A stretch of DNA of 64,000 bases, from assembly GCA_963719135.1 (NCBI GenBank), contig CAVRAZ010000003.1, positions 337,402-401,401 on the forward strand, given 5' to 3'. Of the stretch, positions 25,542 through 33,939 are shown piece by piece (position 1 is the first letter of the stretch; the number at the start of each line of letters is the position of its first letter). Source of the DNA: CAVRAZ01 sp963719135 (lineage in GTDB: Bacteria > Pseudomonadota > Gammaproteobacteria > DSM-19610). The position numbers and the translations under genes are program-made. The notes beneath the pieces were generated by a model. It saw only the letters and a list, made by a program, of their open reading frames with translations. It did not search any database and was not told the DNA's origin.

Positions 25542-25557
25542 ACACTACATATTGTGT
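25542..25557. promoter_or_regulatory. NrdR box 2
   Basis: ACACTACATATTGTGT differs from box 1 at one position. It is 176 bp from box 1, much farther than the usual paired spacing of about three helical turns, and lies between nrdJ and degQ. Confidence 0.8.
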
Positions 25558-25745
25558 CTCCATTCCGCCCACGCAAACCCGCCAATTCCGGCGCTTCCGC
25601 ACCCGCGCGACGGTACCCGCCATGCCCCACCCGAACTTGCGCCCCGTAGTCGGGTCCAACGGCCGGGTACGCAGGCCGGATTCGTCCCTTCTGTCGCGTG
25701 CCGGCCTTGGGCAAGAGTGGATCGAGTAATACAGAGGATCGAGTA

Positions 25746-27092
25746 ATGCCGCAAAGACGTTACGTTGCAACATCGATGATGGCCTGTCTCTTGGTCGTGA
25801 GCGCGCTGGCCCGGGCGGCGCTGCCCGCCAGTGCCGACGGCCAGCCCGTCCCCACGCTGGCGCCGATGCTCAAGCGCACCTCGCCGGCCGTGGTCAATAT
25901 CGCCACGCTGGGGTACACGGAAATCCATCAGAATCCGCTGTTCCAGGACCCGTTCTTCCGGCATTTCTTCGACGTTCCGGAAGGCACGCAACGGCGGCGG
26001 ACGCAAAGTCTGGGCTCGGGCGTGATCGTCGACGCCCAGCACGGTTACGTCCTGACCAACAACCATGTCATCGAGCACGCCGAGCAAATCAGGGTCACGC
26101 TGCACGACGGCCGTTCCTTCGACGCCAAACTGATCGGCACCGACCCCGATTCGGACGTCGCCGTAATCCATATCGATGCGGACAAACTGACTGCGGTGCC
26201 GCTGGGCGATTCCGACGCGCTCGAAGTCGGCGATTTCGCCGTCGCCATCGGCAACCCGTTCGGCCTCGGTCAGACGGTGACCTCAGGCATCATCAGCGCG
26301 CTCGGCCGCAGCGATCTGGGCATCGAAGGCTACGAGGATTTCATCCAGACCGACGCGTCGATCAATCCCGGCAATTCGGGCGGCGCACTGGTCAATCTGC
26401 GCGGCGAGCTGATCGGCATCAACACGGCGATCCTCGCGCCCAGCGGCGGCAACGTGGGTATAGGCTTCGCCATCCCCGTCAACATGGCGCGGGACATCAT
26501 GCAGCAGCTTGTCGAGCACGGATCGGTCAGCCGCGGGCAACTGGGCGTGACCGCACAGGACCTCACGCCGGAACTTGCGTCGGCGTTCGGGATCGACAAC
26601 AACCAGGGCGCGGTAGTCGCGCGCATCACCAAGGGTTCCGCGGCCGAAAAAGCCGGGCTGCAGGTCGGTGACATCATTCTGAAGATCGACGGCAGGCCGG
26701 TCGAGAATTCGGGCGACGTGAGAAACCGCGTTGGTCTCCTGCGCGTCGGATCGAGCGTCGACATGTTCGTATTGCGCAACGGCGACGCGAAGACGATCAC
26801 AGCGAAGCTCGAAGCGCCCCGACTCGAAAACCAGCCAGGTGCGGATCTGAACCCGCTGCTGGCAGGGGCAAGTTTCAGCACGCTGCCCGACACGCCCGGC
26901 GTGGTGGTCGGCGGGATCGAACCCGGCAGCCCGGCGTGGCAGGCGGGACTGCGCAAGGGCAACGTCATTCTGTCCGCCAACCGCCGCGAGGTCGGTTCCG
27001 TCGCCGACTTCGCCGACCAGGTCAAGGACAGGCGCCAGTTGCTGCTGAATGTCCAGCGCGGTGACACCGCGCTGTTCATCCTGATAAGCTGA
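25746..27092 (+). CDS. degQ: Periplasmic Do-type serine protease
   Basis: The ATG at 25746 follows AGAGGA and opens a signal peptide (ATSMMACLLVVSALARAALP). The 448-residue protein has the trypsin-like triad H107 (LTNNHVIEHA), D137 (DPDSDVAVIHI) and S211 (INPGNSGGALVN), then two PDZ domains at about 250-340 and 355-445. The Q-linker loop is short, as in DegQ rather than DegP. It degrades or refolds misfolded envelope proteins. Its promoter region shares the divergent interval with nrdJ, and NrdR box 2 is 190 bp upstream. A 24-bp perfect palindrome follows its stop. Confidence 0.93.
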   Translation: MPQRRYVATSMMACLLVVSALARAALPASADGQPVPTLAPMLKRTSPAVVNIATLGYTEIHQNPLFQDPFFRHFFDVPEGTQRRRTQSLGSGVIVDAQHGYVLTNNHVIEHAEQIRVTLHDGRSFDAKLIGTDPDSDVAVIHIDADKLTAVPLGDSDALEVGDFAVAIGNPFGLGQTVTSGIISALGRSDLGIEGYEDFIQTDASINPGNSGGALVNLRGELIGINTAILAPSGGNVGIGFAIPVNMARDIMQQLVEHGSVSRGQLGVTAQDLTPELASAFGIDNNQGAVVARITKGSAAEKAGLQVGDIILKIDGRPVENSGDVRNRVGLLRVGSSVDMFVLRNGDAKTITAKLEAPRLENQPGADLNPLLAGASFSTLPDTPGVVVGGIEPGSPAWQAGLRKGNVILSANRREVGSVADFADQVKDRRQLLLNVQRGDTALFILIS

Positions 27093-27104
27093 CCGGGAAC
27101 TCGC

Positions 27105-27128
27105 TCCCGCCCGCGGCCGCGGGCGGGA
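27105..27128. terminator. Perfect GC-rich palindrome after degQ
   Basis: TCCCGCCCGCGG and CCGCGGGCGGGA form a 12-bp perfect inverted repeat with no loop bases, 12 bases after the degQ stop. There is no T-tract, so it may stabilise the mRNA end or act with Rho. Confidence 0.5.
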
Positions 27129-27245
27129 ATCACTCCAACCCGCCGGCCACATTGCTTTTTTCCGACGCATGCCGCTTAAGTTTAGCGGCCGCCAACCCGA
27201 TACGCTGGCCAGTCCTTTCACCCGGTGTCGGAACCCTTAACACCC

Positions 27246-28679
27246 ATGCAGCAATTCGATCTTCTGGTAATCGGTTCGGGCCCCGCCGGTCAGCGCGCCG
27301 CCATACAGGCGGCCAAGCTGGGCAAGAATGTCGCCATCGTCGAACGGCGTTCGGTCATCGGCGGCGTCTCGGTCCACACCGGTACAATCCCCAGCAAGAC
27401 GCTGCGCGAGGCCGCGCTCTATCTGAGCGGATGGGACCAGCGCGGCCTCTATGGCCGCGGTTACCGGCTCAAGCAGAAGCTGACCATCGAGGATCTGATG
27501 CAGCGCCTGAATATCACGCTCGCACACGAGATCGAGGTCATGCGCCACCAGCTTTACCGCAACGGCGTGCGCGTCATCGAAGGCACGGCTCGCTTCCGCA
27601 ACGTCCACAGCATCGAGGTCACTTCCGCGGCGGGTCATTCGGCGCTTTACTCGGCGCAAAAAATCGTGATCGCCGTCGGTAGCTGCCCGGTGCGGCCGAA
27701 AAACATTCCCTTCGACGAAGAGTCGATCCTCGACAGCGACGGAATTCTCGGCCTGAAGAAGTTGCCGCGTTCCATGATCGTGGTCGGCGCCGGCGTGATC
27801 GGCGTCGAGTATGCCTCCATTTTCAGCACCATCAACGTCAAGGTGACGCTGATCGACAGCCGCCCCGACATGCTCAATTTCATGGACCGGGAAATCATCG
27901 ACGAACTGGTTCATCACCTGCGCGACCGCGGCGTTCTGCTGCGCCTGCCGGAAAAGGTCGCCGCCGTGCACAAGGAATCCAACGGTACCGTGGTCACCCA
28001 ACTGGAAAGCGGCAAGCGGCTGCGCGCCGACATGATCATGTTCGCCGCCGGCCGGGTCGGCTGCACGCATGAACTTGGCCTTGAAAACGCCGGCATCGAA
28101 CCGGACGAACGCGGACGCATCAACGTCAACGTCCACTACCAGACGGCGACACCGCACATCTACGCCGTCGGCGACGTGATCGGCTTTCCGAGCCTTGCGT
28201 CAACGTCCATGGAACAGGGGCGGCTCGCCGCGTGCCACGCGTTTCAGAAATATGCCTGCGGCTCCCAGCCGCATTTTCCGTTCGGCATCTACGCCGTGCC
28301 CGAGATGAGCATGGTTGGCAGGACCGAACAGGAACTGACCGCCGAACGCATTCCCTACGAAGCGGGCGTCGCCCGTTTGCGCGAAACGGCGCGCGGCCAG
28401 ATCATGGGCCTGGACGAGGGCGTGCTGAAGGTGCTGTTCGGACTGGAGGACCGCAAGGTGTTGGGCGTCCACATCCTGGGCGAGGGCGCCACCGAGCTGA
28501 TTCACATCGGGCAGGCGGCGCTGGCGCTCGACGGCACGCTGGATTATTTCCTGGAAGCCGTTTTCAACTACCCGACACTGGCCGAAGCGTACAAGATCGC
28601 GGCGCTCGATGCGTGGAATCGCATGGCGGTCGATCCGGTCGTCGTCTGCCCGACCGAAACGGCGGTCGAACGGGCGTGA
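27246..28679 (+). CDS. sthA: Soluble pyridine nucleotide transhydrogenase
   Basis: The flavoprotein transfers hydride between NADPH and NAD+ to rebalance the pools. FAD-binding GSGPAGQRAAIQAAKLG is at residues 11-27, the NAD(P)-binding GAGVIGVEYAS is near 183, and the second FAD site is YAVGDVIGFPSLAS near 305. In place of the redox disulfide of dihydrolipoyl dehydrogenase-type enzymes there is GGVSVHTGTIPSKTLREA, which is diagnostic for SthA. ATG 27246 is preferred; a GTG at 27225 would add seven residues. The 477-residue length is normal. Confidence 0.92.
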   Translation: MQQFDLLVIGSGPAGQRAAIQAAKLGKNVAIVERRSVIGGVSVHTGTIPSKTLREAALYLSGWDQRGLYGRGYRLKQKLTIEDLMQRLNITLAHEIEVMRHQLYRNGVRVIEGTARFRNVHSIEVTSAAGHSALYSAQKIVIAVGSCPVRPKNIPFDEESILDSDGILGLKKLPRSMIVVGAGVIGVEYASIFSTINVKVTLIDSRPDMLNFMDREIIDELVHHLRDRGVLLRLPEKVAAVHKESNGTVVTQLESGKRLRADMIMFAAGRVGCTHELGLENAGIEPDERGRINVNVHYQTATPHIYAVGDVIGFPSLASTSMEQGRLAACHAFQKYACGSQPHFPFGIYAVPEMSMVGRTEQELTAERIPYEAGVARLRETARGQIMGLDEGVLKVLFGLEDRKVLGVHILGEGATELIHIGQAALALDGTLDYFLEAVFNYPTLAEAYKIAALDAWNRMAVDPVVVCPTETAVERA

Positions 28680-28706
28680 CCGCCGCGCCAACCGAGCTGC
28701 CGCGCG

Positions 28707-29033
28707 ATGCCTTGGATCACGCCCTTCAACGCCCTCGATGCCGGCGCCGCGCTCAAGCGCGACAAGCGGACGCGCAACCGTGTCGCCGCCGCTGTCGAAG
28801 CCGCGAGCGGACAGTCAGTGACCCTGTCGCGCGACCCGGCGTCCATGACGCCGCCGGCACTGCCGGCCTGCGATTGCCGCCGCGGTGACCGCCGGCGCAA
28901 GGACCGACGCCGGCGGGAGGAAGCGGTCATCCTGGATACGCGGTGCGAGACCGACCGCCGCTCAGGGAAGGACCGCCGCCAGGATCGCGCGCCCGCTGCG
29001 ACGCGCTCAAAGCGCTTCGACGACTACGCCTGA
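28707..29033 (+). CDS. Small basic protein with DRR-type repeats
   Basis: The 108-residue protein (MPWITPFNALDAGAALKRDK) starts 27 bases after sthA on the same strand. Its C-terminal half carries two arginine-rich blocks, CRRGDRRRKDRRRREE and TDRRSGKDRRQDRA, separated by AVILDTRCE. Charged GRR.GKDRR-type strings occur in many uncharacterised gammaproteobacterial proteins and may bind nucleic acid, though that is not shown. The N-terminal start phrase resembles a real protein and the frame is intact. No function is assigned. Confidence 0.55.
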   Translation: MPWITPFNALDAGAALKRDKRTRNRVAAAVEAASGQSVTLSRDPASMTPPALPACDCRRGDRRRKDRRRREEAVILDTRCETDRRSGKDRRQDRAPAATRSKRFDDYA

Positions 29034-29153
29034 ACCGGGAGCCAGGATTGCAACTGCTCGTCCCGAGGTCGGATCAACTGCTGACCCCTTGATTCCTGCC
29101 CTCCCGGATTCAATGTTAGGATAACGACGCCGTTTCAGGAGAAATACGCCGAC

Positions 29154-30446
29154 ATGCCGCAGTCAGGGATCAACCCGGGCCTACTCCAATTCATCCAGTC
29201 CTCGCCGACACCGTTCCACGCTGTTGCCGCGCTCGCCGAACCCCTGCTGGCCGCCGGCTTCACCCGGCTCGACGAAACCGACAACTGGTCGCTGCAGCCC
29301 GGCGGACGCTATCTGGTCACGCGCAACGATTCCTCGCTGATCGCCTTCAGCCTGCGTGGGCGACCGCCGGAGGAAAGCGGGTTCCGCATGGTCGGCGCGC
29401 ATACCGACAGCCCCTGCCTGCGTGTGAAACCGCTGCCGGAGCGCCGCGCCAACGGCTATTTCCAGTTGGCCGTCGAAGTGTACGGCGGCGCCCTGCTCAA
29501 TCCCTGGTTCGACCGCGACCTGTCGATCGCCGGCAGACTCAGTTACCGCGACGGCAGACAGCGGCTGGCCAATGTCCTGATCGATTTCAGGCAACCCGTC
29601 GCGGTCATCCCCAGCCTGGCCATCCACCTGGACCGCGAAGTGAACAAACAGCGGAGCATCAACGCCCAGCAGCACCTGCCGCCGATCCTCATGCAGGTGC
29701 GTGACCGCGCCGAGGGGTCCTTTGAAACCCTGGTGCGGGATCAGGCCCGCCGCCAGCATCCGGCGCTCGACATCGACCGCGTTCTCGACCACGAACTGTC
29801 GCTGTACGACACGCAGCCGCCGGCACTGATCGGCGTCGAAGGCGATTTCATCGCCGCCGCGCGGCTCGACAACCTGTTGAGCTGCTACGTCGGCATGCGC
29901 GCGCTGACCGACGCGGACAGCGCGCAGAATACGCTGCTGGTCTGCACCGACCACGAGGAAGTGGGCAGCGTCTCGGCGTGCGGCGCGGACGGCCCGTTCC
30001 TGCGCTCGGTACTGGAGCGCATCTGCACCGGCGCCGAGGCCTTGAGCCGCGCCGTCAACCGCTCCTGGCTGGTGTCCGCCGACAACGCCCACGGCGTGCA
30101 CCCGAACTACCCGGACAAGCACGATGACAATCACGCTCCGATCCTGAACCGCGGCCCGGTCATCAAGGTCAACGCCAGCCAGCGGTATGCGACCAACGGC
30201 GAGGCCGCCGCGCTGTTCCGCCACCTGTGCGATCAGGCAGGCGTGCCCGTGCAGTCGTTCGTCATGCGCAACGACCTGACCTGCGGCAGCACCATCGGCC
30301 CGATCACCGCCAGCGGCATCGGCGTGCGCACGCTGGACGCGGGCGTGCCCACGTTCGCGATGCACTCGATCCGCGAACTGGCGGGCAGCCGCGACACCGA
30401 CTACCTTTACCGGGTGCTAAGCGGCTTCTATCGCTATGAAAACTGA
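29154..30446 (+). CDS. apeB: M18-family aminopeptidase (aspartyl aminopeptidase type)
   Basis: The 430-residue zinc enzyme removes N-terminal acidic or other residues from peptides in the cytoplasm. It has LLQFIQSSPTPFHAV at the start, the first zinc-ligand motif VGAHTDSPCLRVKP (near 80), the catalytic pair DHEEVGSVSACGADG (near 262) and the final ligand motif FAMHSIRELAGS (near 402). HGVHPNYPDKHDDNHAP is also typical of M18. Length and motifs match ApeB/DAP. It begins after a 120-base gap from the basic protein gene and has GGAG before its ATG. Confidence 0.93.
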   Translation: MPQSGINPGLLQFIQSSPTPFHAVAALAEPLLAAGFTRLDETDNWSLQPGGRYLVTRNDSSLIAFSLRGRPPEESGFRMVGAHTDSPCLRVKPLPERRANGYFQLAVEVYGGALLNPWFDRDLSIAGRLSYRDGRQRLANVLIDFRQPVAVIPSLAIHLDREVNKQRSINAQQHLPPILMQVRDRAEGSFETLVRDQARRQHPALDIDRVLDHELSLYDTQPPALIGVEGDFIAAARLDNLLSCYVGMRALTDADSAQNTLLVCTDHEEVGSVSACGADGPFLRSVLERICTGAEALSRAVNRSWLVSADNAHGVHPNYPDKHDDNHAPILNRGPVIKVNASQRYATNGEAAALFRHLCDQAGVPVQSFVMRNDLTCGSTIGPITASGIGVRTLDAGVPTFAMHSIRELAGSRDTDYLYRVLSGFYRYEN

Positions 30447-30551
30447 ACCGATCCGCGTTCAGAACCGGCGCTGCAGACCGCTATTCCGGGGAAGTCGCTG
30501 GCATCCGGCCCGGCGACGGCAACGCGATTGGACCGGTTGACGAGGATGGCG

Positions 30552-31907
30552 ATGGCGACAAAAGTGGCTCTGGTGGTGGACGACTCGAAAGCCGCTCGGC
30601 TGGTGCTGCGTCGCATGCTGGAAAAATACGACATCAGCGCCGACACCGTGGAGTCCGCCGCCGACGCGCTGGATTACCTGGCGCATCACCGTCCCGACGT
30701 CATTTTCATGGACCACATGATGCCCGGCATGGACGGCTTCGAGGCCGTGCGGCGCATCAAGTCCAACCCCCAGACGGTGACCATTCCGGTGCTGATGTAC
30801 ACCTCCAAGGGCGGGGACCTCTACCTGGGCCAGGCGCGCGCGCTGGGCGCGGTCGGCATCCTGCCCAAGACCGTCGCACCCGCCGAACTCTATGACACGC
30901 TGCTGCGGCTCGGCCTGACCCGCGACCGGCGCTCGGAAGAGCGGACGGCGGACGCCGCGGACGAAGAGACCGCCTCGGAACGGGTCACCGACATCAGCCA
31001 GCGCACCTTCGGGAGCTGGACGTTCAGCGACGAACCCCCGCGCGTACGGGCCGAACCGCCGAGCGGCGAGGACGAACACCTGCGCCGCCTGCTCGAGGAA
31101 ATGCGCGTCGAGCTGCGCAAGGATCTGCTCGTATCGATCGACGCCGTGTCGCGCAATGTCGGCAACAAACTGCAGCACGAGATGGACGAAAAGATCGTTC
31201 ACCTGGAACAGTCGCGACCGGTGCCGCCGTCCTACCATCTGCCGCTGTCGCTGCTCGGCGGACTGGCGTTGTTGCTGGCGCTCTGGAACGTCAGCCTGCA
31301 CAAATCGATGAGCGAGCTTCAGGCCGGCGTCGCCGAGTCGCGGCACGCCGCCGATGTCGCGTCCGCAGTGGTGGACCAGGGCGATATCCAGGCGCCGCCG
31401 GACAAGACGCAGGACACGAAAATCTGGCAGAATATGCAGTGGGCAATGAACCAGTCGCTGGAATATCCGTTTGACGAACTGGCGCTCGACGGCGATCGCA
31501 TCGAACTGGTCGACGGCCTGGTCAACCGACTCAAGGCATCCGGGTTCAAGGGCAAGCTGGTGCTGGTCACCCACGTCGGCGAGTTCTGCATGAACGGCGA
31601 CAACCAGCGCGGTTTCGAACTCGCGCCGCCCAACCAGCCGGTCGACCGCTGCGAATTTGTCGGCAACCCGGTGCAGCCCACCGATCAGGCGTCGGCGCAC
31701 CAGTCGCTGAGTTTCGCCAACTACCTCGATGCGCTGAGCGACGACGGCTCGGTAAAGGTCGAACTGGTCGCGCTGCCGCGCAATCGCACCCTGTTTCCCT
31801 ATCCGGAAAAGAACGAATCGACACGCGCCGGCGACTGGAACCGCTCGGCCGCGCACAACAACCGCATCCTGGTCCGCCTCGAACCGGCTGCCGAAGCGGG
31901 CGGCTGA
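30552..31907 (+). CDS. Membrane-tethered response regulator with OmpA-like outer domain
   Basis: The ATG at 30552 is chosen because GAGGA lies five bases upstream (an ATG at 30546 also exists). Residues 1-120 are a receiver domain with acidic pair D10/D11, phospho-acceptor D54 (IFMDHMMPGMDG) and K106 (ILPKT). A charged linker and a short coiled coil (EEMRVELRKDLLVSIDA) lead to one membrane helix at about 230-250 (LPLSLLGGLALLLALW). The last 200 residues, presumably periplasmic, resemble a degenerate OmpA/MotB-type domain (DRIELVDGLVNRLKASGFKG, ending NNRILVRLEP). A receiver at the cytoplasmic end of an envelope protein suggests phosphorylation-controlled wall or flagellar-type interaction; this is inference. 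Confidence 0.8.
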   Translation: MATKVALVVDDSKAARLVLRRMLEKYDISADTVESAADALDYLAHHRPDVIFMDHMMPGMDGFEAVRRIKSNPQTVTIPVLMYTSKGGDLYLGQARALGAVGILPKTVAPAELYDTLLRLGLTRDRRSEERTADAADEETASERVTDISQRTFGSWTFSDEPPRVRAEPPSGEDEHLRRLLEEMRVELRKDLLVSIDAVSRNVGNKLQHEMDEKIVHLEQSRPVPPSYHLPLSLLGGLALLLALWNVSLHKSMSELQAGVAESRHAADVASAVVDQGDIQAPPDKTQDTKIWQNMQWAMNQSLEYPFDELALDGDRIELVDGLVNRLKASGFKGKLVLVTHVGEFCMNGDNQRGFELAPPNQPVDRCEFVGNPVQPTDQASAHQSLSFANYLDALSDDGSVKVELVALPRNRTLFPYPEKNESTRAGDWNRSAAHNNRILVRLEPAAEAGG

Positions 31908-32273
31908 CCGGCGGGCGCTGTGCGCCCATTGCACTTCTAAAGCAATTCAGCAAATTCTGATGCGTCGCAGATCGCAACTATCTGCTTGAGCTTCATGGCG
32001 TTTACACCGGGCTCGACACCGGCCGGCCGGCTGCCGGGTACAATTGAAACCAGTACCTGAAAGGTATAGCTTTAAGGCTCGAAGAGAACACGGTCGAGCG
32101 GCAGGCCCGCCGGCGGCAACGGTTCGGAAGTCCGGACTTAGAAGACCGGCCGGCCCAGCGGCAAGCGACCGAAAATTCCAAAAAGAATGCGGCCGGAAAC
32201 GGGCATTGAACCGGCCAACTGAACGAGAGACGCAGTGGACCGGGAATCGGTCGCAAGCGTCCGGGGGCGCAAC
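31908..32273. other. Intergenic region
   Basis: No gene is seen in these 366 bases. AAGTCCGGACTT around 32129-32140 is a perfect 12-bp palindrome and TACAAT at 32039-32044 could be a -10 without a clear -35. Confidence 0.35.
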
Positions 32274-32618
32274 ATGAAAACCCGACTCCTCACAACCCTG
32301 TTTCTGATTTGCCTGGCGGACGCCGCCTCGGCGGGTGGTGACCCGGCGGGATTCAACCTGTCCGGTTACCAGGTCGGCATCGCGGCGGGCAACCAACCCT
32401 ACCGCATCGGGATGCCGGACGACAGCGACCCGGCCGACAATCCGTACCTCAACGGCCCGGTGGACTATATGGTCGGCTTTCTGGTGCGCAAGGCGCGGCA
32501 CCGGTCGAAGAACAACCTTGGCCTGTCGCACACCGACACCTACGAAGACTCCGAGACGATCTATAAGCTGGGACTGAACCGGGACCGGGTCATGTTCAAG
32601 GCCCGCTATCGATTCTGA
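32274..32618 (+). CDS. Small secreted protein of unknown function
   Basis: The ATG at 32274 opens a signal peptide (KTRLLTTLFLICLADAASAGG). The mature protein of about 95 residues is polar and tyrosine-rich (FNLSGYQVGIAAGNQPYRIG, YLNGPVDYMVGFLVRKARH) and ends MFKARYRF with a terminal phenylalanine, as outer-membrane strands often do. It is too short for a barrel. No family is recognised; it may be the remnant or partner of an outer-membrane protein. Confidence 0.55.
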   Translation: MKTRLLTTLFLICLADAASAGGDPAGFNLSGYQVGIAAGNQPYRIGMPDDSDPADNPYLNGPVDYMVGFLVRKARHRSKNNLGLSHTDTYEDSETIYKLGLNRDRVMFKARYRF

Positions 32619-32649
32619 GAGTACGCTTCCAGGTCAACCGCTAAGGACT

Positions 32650-32901
32650 CGAAGGGAAACGCCTCTTAACCACAAAGGATGCAAAGGGTTCTTGTTGTTA
32701 ATCGCGTCGAAGCTCGGCTGATGCCGATGGGGCCCGCTCTCATCCTCGGGTATGGCCGGGAGCGCGTACTGCTGCAGACGAAGACCGGACTTCCGGATGG
32801 CCAAATGAGGCGCGTCACCCAACCATCACGTGAATAGTGCAAACAACGGTTCTCTTCGTGTCCTTCGTGTCCTTTGTGGTTAAGAGGGGGGTTTCCCTTC
32901 G
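32650..32901. repeat. MITE-like element with 30-bp inverted ends
   Basis: The sequence at 32650-32679 (CGAAGGGAAAC then CTCTTAACCACAAAGGA) recurs in inverted form at 32870-32901 with a small insertion of G residues. The 190 bases between are non-coding. Terminal inverted repeats around a short non-coding core suggest a small non-autonomous mobile element or dispersed repeat. Confidence 0.5.
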
Positions 32902-32942
32902 CGTCCTTCGCGTCCTTCGCGTCCTTCGCGTCCTTCGCGTCC
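32898..32942. repeat. Five tandem 9-bp repeats (TTCGCGTCC)
   Basis: Five perfect head-to-tail TTCGCGTCC units run from 32898 to 32942, preceded at about 32855-32872 by two diverged TTCGTGTCC units. On the minus strand they would encode a repeating Lys-Asp-Ala. The block ends 25 bases before the stop of the kinase gene. Confidence 0.85.
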
Positions 32943-32966
32943 TTTGCGGTTAGACGCGCCGCCCCC

Positions 32967-33923
32967 CTACACATCCAGCTCGCGCACTTCGAAAGCGTCG
33001 GCCAGGCGTACTATGTCGTCGCGGCTGAACAGCTCGGTGCCGGGATGCGTGGCGGTCGCGCTGCCGCAGAGCACGCCCAGACGCAGCATCTCCCTGCCGT
33101 CGTCGCCGCGTCGCGCCGCGGTCACCAGGCCGGCCACCAGGGCATCGCCGCAGCCGACCGTGGACTGCACGTGAACGCGCGGCGCCGGACAATGGTAGCT
33201 GTTGCCGGCGTCGGCCAGTATGGCGCCTTCGGTGCCCAGCGATATACACACGAATTCGATGCCGCGCCGCTGCAATTCACGCGCGGCCGCGGCGACCGCC
33301 TCGATGCTGTGCAGGCGCTGCTTGGTCGTCATTTCCAGTACGTAACGGTTGAGCCGGATCAGATGGGGTTCAGCCAGCAATGCCGCCTGCAGCACCGGAC
33401 CGTGCGCGTCGATGACGGCGAGGCCGCCCTGCGCCTTGATCTGCTCGGCCAGGCGCCGGCTGTAGTCGTCCGGCACGCCCGGCGGCGTCGAACCGGTCAG
33501 AATGCCGAACCCGGTGCCGCACTCCGCCAGAAAACACAGCGTTATCTCGTCGAGCAGCTCGGCCGGGATATCGGGACCGCAACTGTCGACTTCATACTGG
33601 CTCGGCGGCGACTTCTGCAGCACCGTCGCGTTGACGCGCGTCTCGCCGGCCACGCGGAAGATGCGGTGCTGACTGCCCAGCGTATCGCCCAGCAGGCGCA
33701 ACAGCAGATCGCCGCTCTCGCCACCGACCACGCTGCAGCAGTGGAACGGCGTCCCCAGTTCGGCGAACGACCGCGCCACGTTGATGCCGTTGCCGCCCGG
33801 ATAATAACGGGTGCGTTCGGCGCGCACCTTGCGATCCTCGACGAGTTGCGGCACCTCGTAGCTGATATCCACCGCTGGATTCAGCGCAAGCACCGCAATG
33901 TCGGGAAGGTCGTTGGCATTCAT
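32967..33923 (-). CDS. 1-phosphofructokinase-family hexose kinase
   Basis: The 318-residue PfkB-type kinase starts with DIAVLALNPAVDISYEVPQL and has the sugar-binding YYPGGNGINVARSFAELG (near 40), a GILTGSTPPGVPDDYS segment (near 143), and the ATP/catalytic motif VQSTVGCGDALVAGLV (near 253) with the base D in GCGD. This places it in the FruK/LacC/PfkB-2 group; the substrate may be fructose 6-phosphate, fructose 1-phosphate or tagatose 6-phosphate. It is 16 bases downstream of gpmI on the same strand, so glycolysis is the likely context. Confidence 0.85.
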   Translation of the reverse strand: MNANDLPDIAVLALNPAVDISYEVPQLVEDRKVRAERTRYYPGGNGINVARSFAELGTPFHCCSVVGGESGDLLLRLLGDTLGSQHRIFRVAGETRVNATVLQKSPPSQYEVDSCGPDIPAELLDEITLCFLAECGTGFGILTGSTPPGVPDDYSRRLAEQIKAQGGLAVIDAHGPVLQAALLAEPHLIRLNRYVLEMTTKQRLHSIEAVAAAARELQRRGIEFVCISLGTEGAILADAGNSYHCPAPRVHVQSTVGCGDALVAGLVTAARRGDDGREMLRLGVLCGSATATHPGTELFSRDDIVRLADAFEVRELDV

Positions 33924-33939
33924 GATGATGGACTCCGGG

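Noticed and set aside
32898..32942. CRISPR-like repeat series
   Set aside because: The 9-bp units are directly adjacent without spacers.
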